A DNA stretch of 64,000 nt from contig ML677326.1 of NCBI GenBank assembly GCA_007922305.1, forward strand, positions 55,174,785 through 55,238,784. The letters are read 5' to 3'. Every line of letters starts with the position of its first letter. Position 1 is the first letter of the stretch. The notes below the pieces were generated by a model. The model saw only the letters and a list, made by a program, of their open reading frames with translations, made no database searches and was not told where the DNA came from. The DNA comes from Dermatemys mawii. Lineage: Eukaryota; Chordata; Testudines; Dermatemydidae. Shown here piece after piece: positions 37,777 to 50,394 of the stretch. The translations under genes and the position numbers were made by a program.

Positions 37777-40700
37777 TAGGAACATGTACTTTTTTACATC
37801 AAGGTAGTGTGTTGGGAGTCTACATTAAAGGACTCATATTCCCTTTTCCTCATGTTTCCATAAATGTTAACATCTGACTTACTCTAAACACTAGTACATT
37901 CAGGATATGGTATGCTGAATTCATTCTACAAAGCTTTCATCTCAGAATATATTTGGTATGTTACATCACTAGGTATTTGAAGACCCAAATACAGACATAT
38001 ATAATCAACACATAGATTAACTGGTGCTCTGAAAGAACCTTAGATATAAAGTAAAAGTTTAGAATGGATCTTAACTTTAAGTTGTAATGTATTCATCTTT
38101 AGGTATTAAAATGGACAGTTGGGGTCACACATGTCAATACAAGCCATGTACATGGACTGAGGACAATATAGCCCTTTATTCACAAACATTCATTCCATTT
38201 TTAAAATTTGCTTTGACAGTGTTTGTATTCCATGTGTGAAGATATCCTAGCAAATAAGTATGCTGGCAGGAATGCCTGCCAAAACAATGAATTTGAACTG
38301 AATGTTTTCTATTAATATTCCAAAACATTCAGTTCAGACTCATAATCACAAGTATTTACATTGGATATTTTATTCTAAGAGTTATATTTGCCTAATCAGG
38401 AAATAAAAAGTATATAATGTGACCTATGTCTCCATTCAAAATAATTTGAACATTGAATTTGGAATATTGACTACTCAAAGCAATACTCATATAAAGAGGT
38501 GTGTGAACAATTTTCAAGGATAAAATTTGTTGGCATAAAATGTTCATGAAATAATTTTGAATAGTGAATGAATGATACAACTAAACCATCAGTGAAAAGG
38601 AATTTATACTAAATTTTCCAAATAAACTGCAGCCATTTGTTTGTTCAGTTCTTTATTTCCCTATACATTATTTTAATTTAGGGGTTTTTTTTTGCATTTA
38701 GATTTAATATTCCTGGTTTTGTAGCGTAATAATAAAAAGGAAAAAGTAAGGAACTTTCCAATAACGTATACCTTTAAGGAAGATGTACTGTAAATTCTGG
38801 GAAAAAAAAAAAAAAGGCCAGTATGGTCTTCCATGTATAACCGTACAGAAAACCATCACACAAAAAGTTATTACTTGTCTAGATAGATCATAAAGCCTTT
38901 TAGTCGTTACATTGAATTGTCTGTATCTTGATATATATTCTAGCTAGCAGTACATTGTGCTGAACCCTCAGAACATACCCGAGTTGTGAAAACCTTGCTC
39001 AGTCAAAACTCCATTTGAGTTCATAGAAAAAGAAGATCATGACTTGACCCAACACAAATAACAAAATACACATTAAAACATTACAAAGGGTGGGGAGGAG
39101 TACACTGAGCCTTTAGTATACATTGATGAAAGCTTGAGGCTGATAAGCTTGTCCAAAAAGCTGCATTGTCATCTTAATCCAAACATTGTGTATTGCAGAA
39201 CAGGGCTTAACATTATAGAAATCTTCTTGCATACTCAAGTAAAAATGGTTCAAGCTCTTTTTGTGTAGATTTCTGTGAGGTGCTGCTGACCTTTGTAATT
39301 TTGCTGGAGGAAAATGAATCTTGATCTCTCAGATTCATGAAACAATAAGAACAATGCCATTTCTTGGTTATTTCAATAATACACTGTCAAAAACAAGGCT
39401 TATGAGTTTGAGGAATGTGCATCCATGCAGAATAAGGAAAAGGCCACATTTGCATTAAAGTTAAATTTTTAATTGTTTTTTTTATTGGTGCTTCGTGAAT
39501 TGGAGCTGTAAAGAGCCATATTTAAGTAGAATGAAATTTGATAAATAATGTGGCCATGTAAACAGTTTTAGCAATTATAACAGTAATTACACACTGCTCC
39601 ATCTCGCACTAACATAAAGAAGAGAAGAAAGTGAGACTAGATCCATTGTAGAAAGCCTGGAGAGTTCACCGTATTATGACGGCCAAAGAAACGCATGTAC
39701 CAAAATCTGTGTAAGATAGATTTAGTAGAGGTAAATAAACATAATTCATGGTGACAGTGTTAAAAAGGAAGTAGTGAATCTGGCTTTCTTAGGGCAATCT
39801 ACAGAAACTAATTGGTTTAGCATCTGGAGTATTGCTGTCCACCCAATTAATCTTTGGTTTTTAAACAAAGGTGAAAAAAAATTCTGCAGTCACAAAATAG
39901 TCTCAGTGTTTTTATTTTCTACAATCATACAGTTACTATACTTTTTTTGTTTTGTTTTGTTTTTTTAAGAAAATCTGTCACTCTTCATGTTGGCCATGGA
40001 GGACCCCACAGGCATTCAAAGTATGTTTAACCTATTTGTTTTTCAAATAGAAGGTCAAGAGTTGATCATGGTCTGTAATTATCTATATTAGGAGATATTT
40101 TCTCATAGCAGAGGCTCTATAATCAAGCAGACAAAGGTATAACAGGACCCAAAGGCTAAATATGAAGCTAAACAAATTGTCAGATTGAACCTTTAACAGT
40201 GAGGGCAATAAACTATTAGAACAATTTACTTAAGTTGGATTCTCCATTACTTGGAGTGTTTACATCAGACTGAAAGCCAGGATTGGATTTTAAAATATAT
40301 GCTCTATCTCAACCATAAATTATGGGCTAAATGCAGGAATTACTAATTGAAATACTTTACTACGGTCTGTGCTCCATCCCCTGTCACCCATTCCCAGCTT
40401 CTGGCAAACAGAGGCTAGGGACACCATATCATACTAGTCACCTCCCCTCCTATTCCCCATCACCCAGCCACAACTCCCCTCCCACTGATCAACTGCTAAC
40501 ATGGAAAAGTAACATTAGGAATGTATGTAATGTATTTTAGTGGCCTTTTAATAGACTTTAGCAGTTGGAAACAAGGAAGAGAGCGAGCACCATGTTCTCA
40601 GCCAGCCTTCTTTGGAACATCTGATCTACAGACGACAGTTTAGAACCCTATTCCAATACCTTATTGGTTTAATTTTAATTTATAGTTCAGTAACTTAAGT

Positions 40701-41054
40701 GGGTTCAACCCAACTGACATCAATAAGAGTTACACTTCTCTCTAAATAATTCAGAACCAGATGATGCATTTAAGGTATAGATAGCTTCACTGAGGGTTGT
40801 GCTGGGCAGAGCATAATGCCTCCTTGAGATTATGGTGCACAGGAAAAAGGACACCTAGCATGAGCCCTTATGAAGGTGCAGTGTATACTCACCACTGCAC
40901 CCAAACAGCTTTGCTGACACAGCTGGGAAGGGAGCAGGGCCATCACTTCCTCCTCTCCTTTAGGGAGTCCCAGGAGGAGCAGATGAGAAACAGTCAGTAA
41001 GAAGATGTGAACACAGCGACTGCAATAGGGCCTGACTCATGCAGAGGAAGACTG
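37777..41054. other. No recognisable gene
   Basis: More than 3 kb of AT-rich DNA with poly-A and poly-T tracts (about 38800-38815 and 39940-39967). No coding motif or delimitable repeat was seen. Confidence 0.4.
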
Positions 41055-41215
41055 GGGGATGCCCCCTCTATTGTTATTACTGAGATCCCAATCAAGGGTC
41101 AGGGCTCCATTGCACTAAGCACTCTATACCACATATAATGCAAAGATGATCCCTGCCCCAAAGAACTTACAATCTAAGCATAAGACAAGAGCCAATCAGT
41201 GGATACAACAAACAG
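41055..41215 (-). repeat. Ancient amniote SINE-like repeat
   Basis: 'caagggtcagggctccattg', 'gcactaagcactctatacca' and 'gatccctgccccaaagaact' are the reverse complement of the family at 58610-58735. No flanking duplication seen. Confidence 0.55.
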
Positions 41216-41394
41216 ATGGGAAGAGCACAAGGGACTATTGACACAGCTGTGATTAATGAATTAAGCAAAGCACATCAACTTCCCAACCACCACCACCAAG
41301 TGCCTTGTAGGCATCACAGCGTAAGTGGGTTTCAAGGAGAGATTTAAAGGAATATCATCTTAGTGGCAAGATACCTAGTGTTCACTCACTGTAG

Positions 41395-41619
41395 AGAATA
41401 ATCAGGGCTGGCTCCAGCATTTTTGCCGCCCCAAGCCAAAAAAAAAAAAAAAAACACCAAACAAAAAACCCGCTGGAGCTTTGGCTATAATGAAAAAAAA
41501 AAAAGGTGGCCAGAGCGGAAAGTGCCGCCCTAATATTGGCCTGAGTGCCGCCCCTTATGAAGGGCCGCCACAAGCACATGTTTCCCAGGTTGGTGCCTGG
41601 AACCGTCCCTGAGAGTAGT
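41395..41619. mobile_element. hAT MITE
   Basis: The element occupies 41403-41611. It begins CAGGGCTGGCTCCAG and ends CTGGAACCGTCCCTG. Flanks agaataat (41395-41402) and agagtagt (41612-41619) agree at 6 of 8. The interior has two A-tracts and several GCCGCC-type words. Confidence 0.7.
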
Positions 41620-43688
41620 GATTAAGTTCCATACCATGGCTTGATGGGATATGTTACCAAGTGCACAGCTGTGAAAACAGATCAGAACAGATGAGTAACT
41701 TACTCAGGAAATAGAAGACCCTCCCTATTCAGTGCAGAACAGCTGACAAATCAGTTGCTTTTCTATTCACTCTGGAGACTCCTCCTTTTTGTTTTCCTTC
41801 ATACTGCTGAACTCCTTTCAATTCCTAGAGTGTCGCAGACCCACTTTCACTTCATGGACAAGCAGCCTTCTTTGAGATGAATACCAGTTCTGCCCCACAT
41901 TAAATCAGTCAGCAGGAGGTACCAGTAAAGCAGATGGTTGTCACCTTCCTCCTCAGAGTTCAACCAGATGCTCTTTGTGATGTAGAGCTCCTGGACACTA
42001 CCTCGCTGGCAGATGAGAGCACCTTACCTTTATACTTTCATGTTGTTATTAATTACCTTCCTAGATTAGCAATGAAGATGTGTTCGATGAGCACATATAA
42101 GTGAGGACTACTTCAAGAGTAAAACCTTTGAGGGTTGATACATTCCACAGTCTAATGGTGGAAAGTAAAGCTTAATGAAGCACAGTTAAGAATAAGAGAA
42201 TATTAATATTATCAGAGAATAACAGACTGTAATATTAAGAACAAGTCTAATTACTTACACTTTTGCATTTTGAATATTAAAATGATCAGAAAAATCAATC
42301 CAAGCTCCTTCCTCCTAGCATAAACATAGTATTTCCTTCTTTCATTCCTCCCTTCTTCCCTTCCTCATCCTCCTTTTTTTAAAAAAAAAATCAGCAGATC
42401 TATTAACTATTTTGTTTTTATTTTCTAAATATAAGATTCTCTGCATCTTGTTCATGGCCACATTTTATACACCCTCTCTGACAATTTCATTACATTTGTC
42501 ATTTTTATAACGAAAATCCATGATTTGCCCCCCCTCCCGCCAAATCGGCCACAGCAAACTCTCTCTAAAGGACTAAATATGAGCACAGATTATTCCTAAT
42601 CCTCCCCATGCGCTTCCCCAATCACATTTTGTTCAGCTGTATGCTCATATAAGACACTTCTGTAGTTTTATGGCAGCACACCTTGTTTCTAAGACTCCCA
42701 CTTTCAAATCAAGATTTTTATTTCTCATATGACATTTACAAAAAGGTTTCCTTCAGCATTTGTTTGGCACTCAGATGCATTAATTATAATTTACTATCTA
42801 CAGCCTTATTTTTACATTATTAACTGTGTAAAATATAGATGCAAACTAAGTGACAAACACAGCTAAGCAAACAGCAGGGAATGTTCTCTAATATTTATAA
42901 TTTCTCTTACTAGCACTAAGATGTTAATAACTAGTTCATTTAATTCATCCAGCCAGTGATCTCAAGAGCTAAATCTTCTGGTTTGTAGTGTCAAAGACTA
43001 TTTTAAATGTAGTTAATTAAGATTAAAAGCAGTATGGATGACTGGTGGGATTGGTAGTGTGGTACACGGACACATACAGTTAAGTTAGTCAAGGCCTGAA
43101 GGGATGTTGCAGAACACAAATTAATCCATTGCAGTACTGAGGGGCTGCAATGTTTAATAGTAATTAAATGCTTGACTTTTTGAGCTACTGAGTACTCCTC
43201 AGGATTGTGCTCTAAGAGTTTTAAGCCAAATTAGAAAAACAACTGTGCTTTTTAGGTGTTTAACTGAACTCCATAGAACTCAATCCCCCAAACTTTCCAG
43301 CAAGCAATCAAGTGACAACATATTCGTATGGCCTTATTTGAAGTTATAACTATTCTGTCTCACAAAAACTTTCTTTGAGCTCAGACACTGCAAGAATTAC
43401 AAAGTAAAGACTTCACATAACTATTCTGGCTTAATTTCAAAACAAAAAGCAGTTTTGACCTGGTTAAAAATTTATTTATCAAGAGCAAATATTTGGGTAA
43501 AAAACAACAAATCCGCATAGCTGTGATACCAGTTTCGCCAGAATACAGAATATAAGCTCTTTAGAGCATTAATTGTCCACACTACATGCTTGTATAGGAC
43601 TTAGCAACTGATCCTCAACTGGGCCAAAGTAATGCTACCCAGGTTGCAAAGTCAAGCACTTGAAAGTTAGGAAATGCCAGATATATAG
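41620..43688. other. No recognisable gene
   Basis: AT-rich, with a pyrimidine tract near 42338-42380. No gene supported. Confidence 0.4.
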
Positions 43689-43882
43689 TATCAGAGGGGT
43701 AGCCGTGTTAGTCTGGATCTGCAAAAGCAACAGAATCCTGTAACACCTTATAGTCTAACAGATGTATTACAGCATAAGCTTTTGTGGGTGACTGGCATGA
43801 ATCTGATGAAGTGGGTATTCACCCACAAAAGCTTATACTCTAATACATCTGTTAGCCTATAAGGTGCCACAGGACTGTTTGT
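43689..43882. mobile_element. Fold-back pair of PLE tails
   Basis: A left tail starts 'tatcagaggggtagccgtgt'. It is met by its own reverse complement from about 43817, pairing around 43805 ('ataagcttttgtgggtg' 43774-43790 with 'cacccacaaaagcttat' 43820-43836). Only the terminal tail is duplicated; no coding sequence remains. Confidence 0.75.
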
Positions 43883-44433
43883 GCTACAGTGCTTAAGGCT
43901 CAGAGTCCACACCCTGCAGATGATATGGTATTCACCGGGTTTGTGGACACAGAATTGTTTTTTACCTTTATCTTTAAAAAAGAGTGAGGATTATGATTAT
44001 TTCCACAGACCTCTGCCTCACTCAGTGCACAGGCTAGATGCACAAAGGAGCAGAATTAAACTATAAATATGCAAAAGCGACAAAGAGTCCTGTGGCACCT
44101 TATAGACTAACAGATGTATTAGATTATAAGCTTTTGTGGGTGAATACCCACTTCATCAGATGCATGCCATTCACCCACAGAAGCTTATGTTCTAATACAT
44201 TTGTTAGTCTATAAGGTGCAATAGGACTCTTTGTCGCTTTTGCATATTTATAGTTTAATTCTGTTCCTTTGTGCATCCAGCCTGTGCACTGAGTGAGGCA
44301 GAGGTCCTGTGGAAATAATCATAATCCTCACTCTTTTTTAAAGATAAAGGTAAAAACCAATTCGTGTCTACAACCTCCATGAATACCATATCATCTGCAC
44401 GGTGTGAACTCTGAGCCTTAAGCACTGTAGCAC
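43881..44433. repeat. 553-bp near-perfect palindrome built around a PLE tail
   Basis: Positions on the left pair with positions on the right so that coordinates sum to 88314. For example, 'gcaaaagcgacaaag' at 44071-44085 pairs with 44229-44243, and 'gtgctacagtgct' at 43881-43893 with 44421-44433. Arms are about 276 bp with centre at 44157. The inner 87 bp of each arm is PLE tail; the outer 190 bp is other sequence. By eye identity is well above 90% with compensating small indels. Short open frames occur on both arms in opposite directions (43881-44066 plus, 44255-44464 minus) as mirror images and need not be coding. Confidence 0.85.
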
Positions 44434-45967
44434 AGATTGCTACTACCTGGGTTACTGGCAGCACAAGAAGGCATTATCAGGGATGGGAAAGGGAGGAGGA
44501 TAAGCGGAGACAGGGGATGGGCTGTTGGCACCATTTGCTGGGTCCGGATGACTCCAACCTGACTCTCTTTCTTTCCCATCCTGGGAGGTGAGGGTCTCTT
44601 GTCCCTATAGGTTACTGGGTCCATATGCTGAGACCAGGTGGGTTTTAAGTGGAGCCTGGCCCAGCTCTTTCCCTGTCACCCTGGGGAGAGGTGCCCCTGG
44701 GAAAGAGAGGGGAGAATAAAAATCTGGGGCCTTATGCTTTGGAGGGGAAGGGGACAAGAGGAGCTTGTCTCTTTCTCTTGAGCACCTAGGGGTTGGTGAA
44801 AATCACGCCCCATTTAATAGCCTCGAGGGGGAATGGGAGGCTGGGCTGGTGTGCTGGCTGGTGATGGTGATGAAGGGATTGTGGGGGGTGGGAAATCTGT
44901 TTCTCTCCGCCCCCTCTCACTACAGCTGCTCTTGCAGCTGACAGGTGTTCTGAGTGCAGTGGCACCTGCCCCCTCTTGGAAAGGTAATTTCAAAAAGTTG
45001 AAAAAAATGTTTTGTCTGAATTTCAAGCACTTAAATTAAAATTAAAAGAAATTTTGAACCAAAGTTGCCTCAAACAAAAATAAAAAGGGGTAAAAAAAAT
45101 GGGAATTTTTACACTGTATTTCTAAGTCGAATCTGAATGAAATTTCACAAGACAAAAGTAATGACACTGCTCTACTCTGAGAGGATGCTCAGGGCCAAAT
45201 ACCAGAGGTCTGCTGTAAACAATAGACATACAAGAGCTTCTGAAGGAGAGGCAACCTAAATATAATGGTAGCTCCAGAGACACCCTTTCCTCCATATCAA
45301 TGTAGAGGACTCCCAGAAAAGTAACAACAACAACAAATGGCAGTCTTTTTGCACAGATTTCATTAGTAGCTTCCATGGTCTTCAGGCAACAGTTCTATCA
45401 AGTAAGATAAATAAAATTTCTTCCTATTGGGTGTATATTAAAGCCTATATGACTAATCTTTTCTAACCTAGACAAAGTTTTAAGATAAATCAGCGTCATT
45501 ATTACACCAAAAAAACACATTCCCCCGAAACACAATAAGCTTTTAATTGGGTTGTTTTCAGATGTATTCCTTACTGAAATATTTACAGCCAATCTCTAAA
45601 CCAGCAAACAGTTTTATTGGCTGCATATTTGTAATAGTGCAATTGAAGCACGTAAGACTGAATTACCTAAAGAAATGAATGTGACACCAAATTAATTAGC
45701 TTGTGGAAGTAGATGAATTACTTAAAACTGTTTTCATTCTAAATACCACGAACTAATTTCATATCCATGTCCTCATGCAACGGCCACAGTAGCCATATCA
45801 CATCAATGTAAACAAAATAAATGCTTCAGAAACAGTTACTAGACAGCCCTCAGGGAAATAAGAGTCCACAAAAGATGCAGGAATGATAGAGAGTAAACTA
45901 AGAAAGAGTTGTAGTTTACCATTTACTATTGTAAAAAAAGGCCAGTGATATATATATACACAAGGAG
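44434..45967. other. G-rich block then AT-rich DNA, unassigned
   Basis: The part at 44460-44990 is moderately GC-rich and may be a repeat of unknown class. The rest is AT-rich. No gene supported. Confidence 0.35.
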
Positions 45968-45993
45968 ACACACACACACACACACACACACAC
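45968..45993. repeat. (AC)n microsatellite
   Basis: AC repeat of about 26 bp preceded by a short AT run. Confidence 0.95.
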
Positions 45994-47309
45994 GTAAAAC
46001 AAGGGTGGTAATACTACACTATCAGTCTATAAAGGCCTAAAGCTTCATGTTTTTACTCAGTCCTTTGACAAGTTAAATAGTGCAAACATATAGTTCCAAT
46101 CCTCTCTACATACTCCTGTTGTGGAATGATGTGAGCAATTCTGGTCATCAGATGATAAGAACAGCACAGGGAATCTACATAAAATGCAGAGAACATTAAC
46201 CCAAGTGATCTGAACACAGGATCATCTAACCTATGACATTTGGTCCCCCAGCCTCTCCTATGGGCAAGTGGGATGCACTCCTGGGAGGTAATGAGGTAAT
46301 GACAGAGGTGTCGAGCAGCATAGAGTAGATGTGCTTCTGGGTCAGTCACATCCTGAAGGCTGCTGTAGGCCTACCTGGTGACACTGATAGGAAACTGCTT
46401 CCATCTCCTGACTGAAAATTTTGCCTGGACTCTGGGAAAGGGCTGTGCTCAAGTTTAAGTTAAGCAGGCTGCAGTAGAAGGGGAGACACCATCACTACAG
46501 ATTAGGTAGAAAATTAGTGGGAATGAGATTATGAAAAATTATGGAAAATTCATGACCCAAGCAGGGTTTTTTGTACTATTTTGAATGATTAGGTGCTCTT
46601 CTAGAACAATCTAGAACTTCTAGTACTCCCCCAAAGTGGAAGTATGAAAACAGCTTGCCTCCTACAACATTGATTGATTGTTGATTGTATTTGCAAGTCT
46701 TTCATTTTTCCTCTTTAAGGGATCATCTCTATTGCTATGTAGCAGACAAGACAGCAAACAGCTGCTGCAACTGATTAAATTCAAAGAAAAAATGAGATGA
46801 AATCAATCACCAAGCCTGCTTATTGTAAGTATGCAGCAAAACAATTGAGATATTTGCTATTCTAAAAAGAATGCATAACACAAAATATACATAAAATGGT
46901 ATATTTTCAAAATCTGTATTTTGTGTGGAGATGAATTGCTTTAGATTGAGCCAAACAATAAAGTATAAAGAAGAATGAAATATTAATAAGAAAGCAAAGT
47001 ATCTCTCTTAATCTAGCTTTAACTCCCTTACAACCCTGCTCTCTCAGGTACAATCTACGTTTAGTGGTGGTTTCTGACATTCTTAAATATGTCAGAACAC
47101 ATATATTGGGGTACCTGAATAAGTTGTCAGAATGCTGTTAAATAGTATTTTTAAGGATTGATGAGTCAGCCATTGGAGCCTTTAATTGAGTTGTTGAGTA
47201 AAGGAGTGGCTTGCATTCAATGGGCCAACATTCTCATACCCTTCTTTGTATTAGGTAGTACTTTGTTGCTTGAAGAATCTCGCTAAAATCACTAAGACTA
47301 ATCAAGCAC
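45994..47309. other. No recognisable gene
   Basis: The minus-strand open frame at 46053-46349 (98 codons) shows no familiar motif. Otherwise AT-rich spacer. Confidence 0.4.
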
Positions 47310-47569
47310 TAAGAATTGGTCTACAACTAAACTTAGGTCCACCTAGCTACATTGTTCAAGGGTGTGAAAAAACTCTCACCCCTGAAAGATGTAGTTAAAT
47401 GACCTAAACTCTGGTATTGACTCTACTAGGTCAACCAAAGAATTCTTCTGTTGATCTAGCTGACACATCTTGAAAAGATGAATTAAATATAGCAATGGAA
47501 AAAACCCTGTCACAAATGTCTACAGTACAGTGAGGTAGCGGTGCCTTAGTAGGTTTAGACAAGTCCTAA
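47310..47569. mobile_element. Harbinger-type MITE with TAA target duplication
   Basis: The element occupies 47313-47566. It begins GAATTGGTCTACAAC and ends TTTAGACAAGTCC. TAA lies on each side (47310-47312 and 47567-47569). It shares the body phrase 'cacccctgaaagatgtagtt' with the wider GGCCTGGTCTACAC family. Non-coding. Confidence 0.6.
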
Positions 47570-47577
47570 GGAACAAC

Positions 47578-47871
47578 TAAGACCTGGTATACACTTAAAC
47601 TTTAGTTTGACATGGTTACATTGGTCAGGGGAGTGAAAAACCCACACCATTGAGTGCTGTAGCTTAGCTGACCTAAGACCCTGTGTAGATGCAGCTAGGT
47701 CAATGGAATAATGCATTTGTCAACCTAAATACCATCGTTCGAGGAAGTGATGTTCCTTCTCCAACAGAAAAGCACCTCCATCAGTTAGACTGTGTCTACA
47801 GTATGGAGTTACGCCATCATAGCTATGGTGATGTATCTATGTTGGTATAGTCCCCATAGCATAGACATCCC
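47578..47871. mobile_element. Second Harbinger-type MITE of the same family
   Basis: It begins GACCTGGTATACACTTAAAC after TAA (47578-47580) and includes 'ggggagtgaaaaacccacac', the counterpart of the preceding copy. The right end near 'atagacatccc' (47871) is not followed by TAA, so that side is decayed. It lies 11 bp from the preceding copy. Confidence 0.55.
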
Positions 47872-48126
47872 CGAACGTATGAGACTCTAATCTAATATGA
47901 ATGAAGCAAACAAGTCTTCTGTGAAAAGTGATAGTTATCTGGGAAGCTGTGAAAAGTAATAAACATACAAATCTCACTTTTCACAGCAGACTTACTAGTG
48001 CCTCATTGTACCTTTACTTCTTCGCTGCTTCTAGCGGTGTGCGTTGCCTTAAGAGCTGGGCAGTGGAGAGGGGCGATGACTAGCTGACTCCCCTTGCATT
48101 TTACTTGCATTGGTAAAAGAAACATG
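47872..48126. other. No recognisable feature
   Basis: Short spacer between the MITE pair and the PLE-type tail. Confidence 0.5.
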
Positions 48127-48202
48127 TGAGCTTGAAAGCTTGTGTCTTTCACCAACAGAAGTTGGTCCAATAAAAGATATTACCTCATCCATCTTGCCTC
48201 TA
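48127..48202 (+). repeat. PLE-type 3' tail of a second subfamily
   Basis: Contains 'gagcttgaaagcttgtgtct', 'tttcaccaacagaagttggt' and 'ccaataaaagatattacctc'. I recognise this as a widespread reptile retroelement tail. The same text occurs truncated at 6083-6113. It sits just before the CMC-like element. Confidence 0.5.
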
Positions 48203-48571
48203 TAGTAAATACTAGCACTCAAATTACACTGGTCTACAATTTTTTAGAAGTCGTCTGCTTCAGAGATAAAATGTGATATTTATTATGTATTTTGATGTGC
48301 TGAATTCAAATATGACAATTAAAACAACTGATTGGCTACTGTTTCTAAGATATTTAAGTTTTTACATTTTGTGTCTATGTATATTGTGTAGATAGTAGAG
48401 TTTTAATCATAAATTGCAAACCTAGGTCTTTTCATGTGTTTATGGTTGCTTTACATGATAATATTTCACCTATCCTGTTTATGTAACACTGTAAAAATCA
48501 GCAAAAGGGTTATATAAATAAAATGTATTATGAAACAAAAGGCAAAAAACTATTATGTACATAGTTTAGTC

Positions 48572-50260
48572 CTATTCAGTGTCTACTCGGCGCTTCTTGG
48601 CTTGTCTCTTGTATTCATTAAATGGAGCATCTCTTGTCACTGTCCAGCAATAGTCTGCAAGCATTGATGGGCTCCATTTGCCCTGATAGCGTTTCTCCAT
48701 TGCTGCAATGTCCTGGTGAAATCGCTCGCCGTGCTCGTCGCTCACTGCTCCGCAGTTCGGTGGAAAAAAATCTAGATGAGAGTGCAAAAAATGTATCTTT
48801 AGTGACATGTTGCAACCAAGGCTTTTGTATGCCTTGAGGAGGTTTTCCACCAATAACCTGTAGTTGTCTGCCTTGTTGTTTCCGAGAAAATGTATTGCCA
48901 CTGACTGGAAGGCTTTCCATGCTGTCTTTTCCTTGCCACGCAGCGCATGGTCAAATGCATGATCTCGAAGAAGTTCATGAGGACCAACAAAGACACCTTC
49001 CTTTATCTTAGCTTCACTTAACCTTGGAAATTTTCCATGGAGGTACTTGAAAGCTGCTTGTGTTTTGTCAATGGCCTTGACAAAGTTCTTCATCAGACCC
49101 AGCTTGATGTGTAAGGGTGGTAACAAAATCTTCCTTGATCCAACAAGTGGTGGATGCTGAACACTTTTCCTCCCAGGCTCCAGTGACTGTCGGAGTGGCC
49201 AATCTTTCTTGATGTAGTGGGAATCTCTTGCACAACTATCCCATTTGCAGAGAAAACAGCAGTACTTTGTGTATCCAGTCTGCAGACCAAGCAAGAGAGC
49301 AACAACCTTCAAATCCCCACAAAGCTGTCACTGATGTTGGTCATAGTTTATGCACCTCAAAAGTTGTTTCATGTTGTCATAGGTTTCCTTCATATGGACT
49401 GCATGACCAACTGGAATTGATGGCAAAACATTGCCATTATGCAGCAAAACAGTTTTAAGACTCGTCTTCGATGAATCAATGAAGGGTCTCCACTCATCTG
49501 GATCGTGAATGATGTTGAGGGCTGACATCACACCATCGATGTTGTTGCAGGCTACAAGATCACCTTCCATGAAGAAGAATGGGACAAGATCCTTTTGACG
49601 GTCACGGAACATGGAAACCCTAACATCACCTGCCAGGAGATTCCACTGCTGTAGTCTGGAGCCCAACAGCTCTGCCTCACTCTTGGGTAGTTCCAAATCC
49701 TTGACAAGTTCATTCAGTTCAGCTTGTGTTATGAGGTGTGGTTCAGAGGAGGAGGATGGGAGGAAATGTGGGTCCTGTGACATTCATGGTTCAGGACCAG
49801 AAGTTTCATCCTCTTCCTATTCCTCGTCTGACCCAAGTGAGAATGATTCTGGTGCATCAGGGACCGGCAGTCCTTCTCCGTGGGGTATTGGGCATATAGC
49901 TGATGGAATGTTTGGATAATGCACAGTCCACTTTTTCTTCTTTGACACACCTTTCCCAGTTGGAGGCACCATGCAGAAGTAACAATTGCTGGTATGATCT
50001 GTTGGCTCTCTCCAAATCATTGGCACTGCAAAAGGCATAGATTTCCTTTTCCTGTTCAACCACTGGCGAAGATTTGTTGCACAAGTGTTGCAGCAAATGT
50101 GTGGGGCCCACCTCTTGTCCTGATCTCCAATTTTGCAGCCAAAATAAAGGTGATAAGCTTTCTTAACCATAGTGGTTATACTGCGCTTTTGTGATGCAAA
50201 AGTCACTTCACCACAAACATAGCAGAAGTTATCTGCACTGTTCACACAAGTACGAGGCAT
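48572..50260 (-). pseudogene. Cysteine-rich transposase-like protein, three in-frame stops
   Basis: A single frame of 562 codons begins at ATG 50260 and ends with the stop at 48572-48574. TAG at codon 148 (49817-49819), TGA at codon 159 and TGA at codon 311 (49328-49330) interrupt it; there is no frameshift or intron. Residues 1-100 look like a zinc-binding module: CYVC (13-16), C42, CCNTC (56-60) and CYFC (93-96). Residues 316-400 contain VVALLLGLQ, CCFLC (334-338) and LPPLHIKLGLMKNF. Residues 488-517 hold HFLHSHLDFFPPNCG and SDEHGERFHQD, a histidine/acid-rich block, and the C-terminus is basic (KRQAKKRR). This suggests a DNA-binding N-terminus with a nuclease-like core and nuclear signal, but I cannot assign a catalytic triad. 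I remember the C-terminal motif as a recurrent unnamed animal repeat protein. A transposase is the likeliest role, from its position inside inverted termini. Confidence 0.7.
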
Positions 50261-50394
50261 CTCTGCTCACTTTGGCTAAACAGAAATGTGTCCCTTTGCA
50301 AAATCAAACACTGACAAATAAGAGAGCACGACACTGTATGATTTCTAGAGCTGATATAGGGCAATTTGTTCAGCAGAGTGATGTAAGCTTCGTT

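Noticed and set aside
43881..44464. Two similar short open frames on opposite strands
   Set aside because: They are mirror images produced by the palindrome; no start context or motif supports a gene.
46053..46349. 98-codon minus-strand frame
   Set aside because: No recognisable domain and no flanking splice or repeat evidence; length is within chance for this window size.
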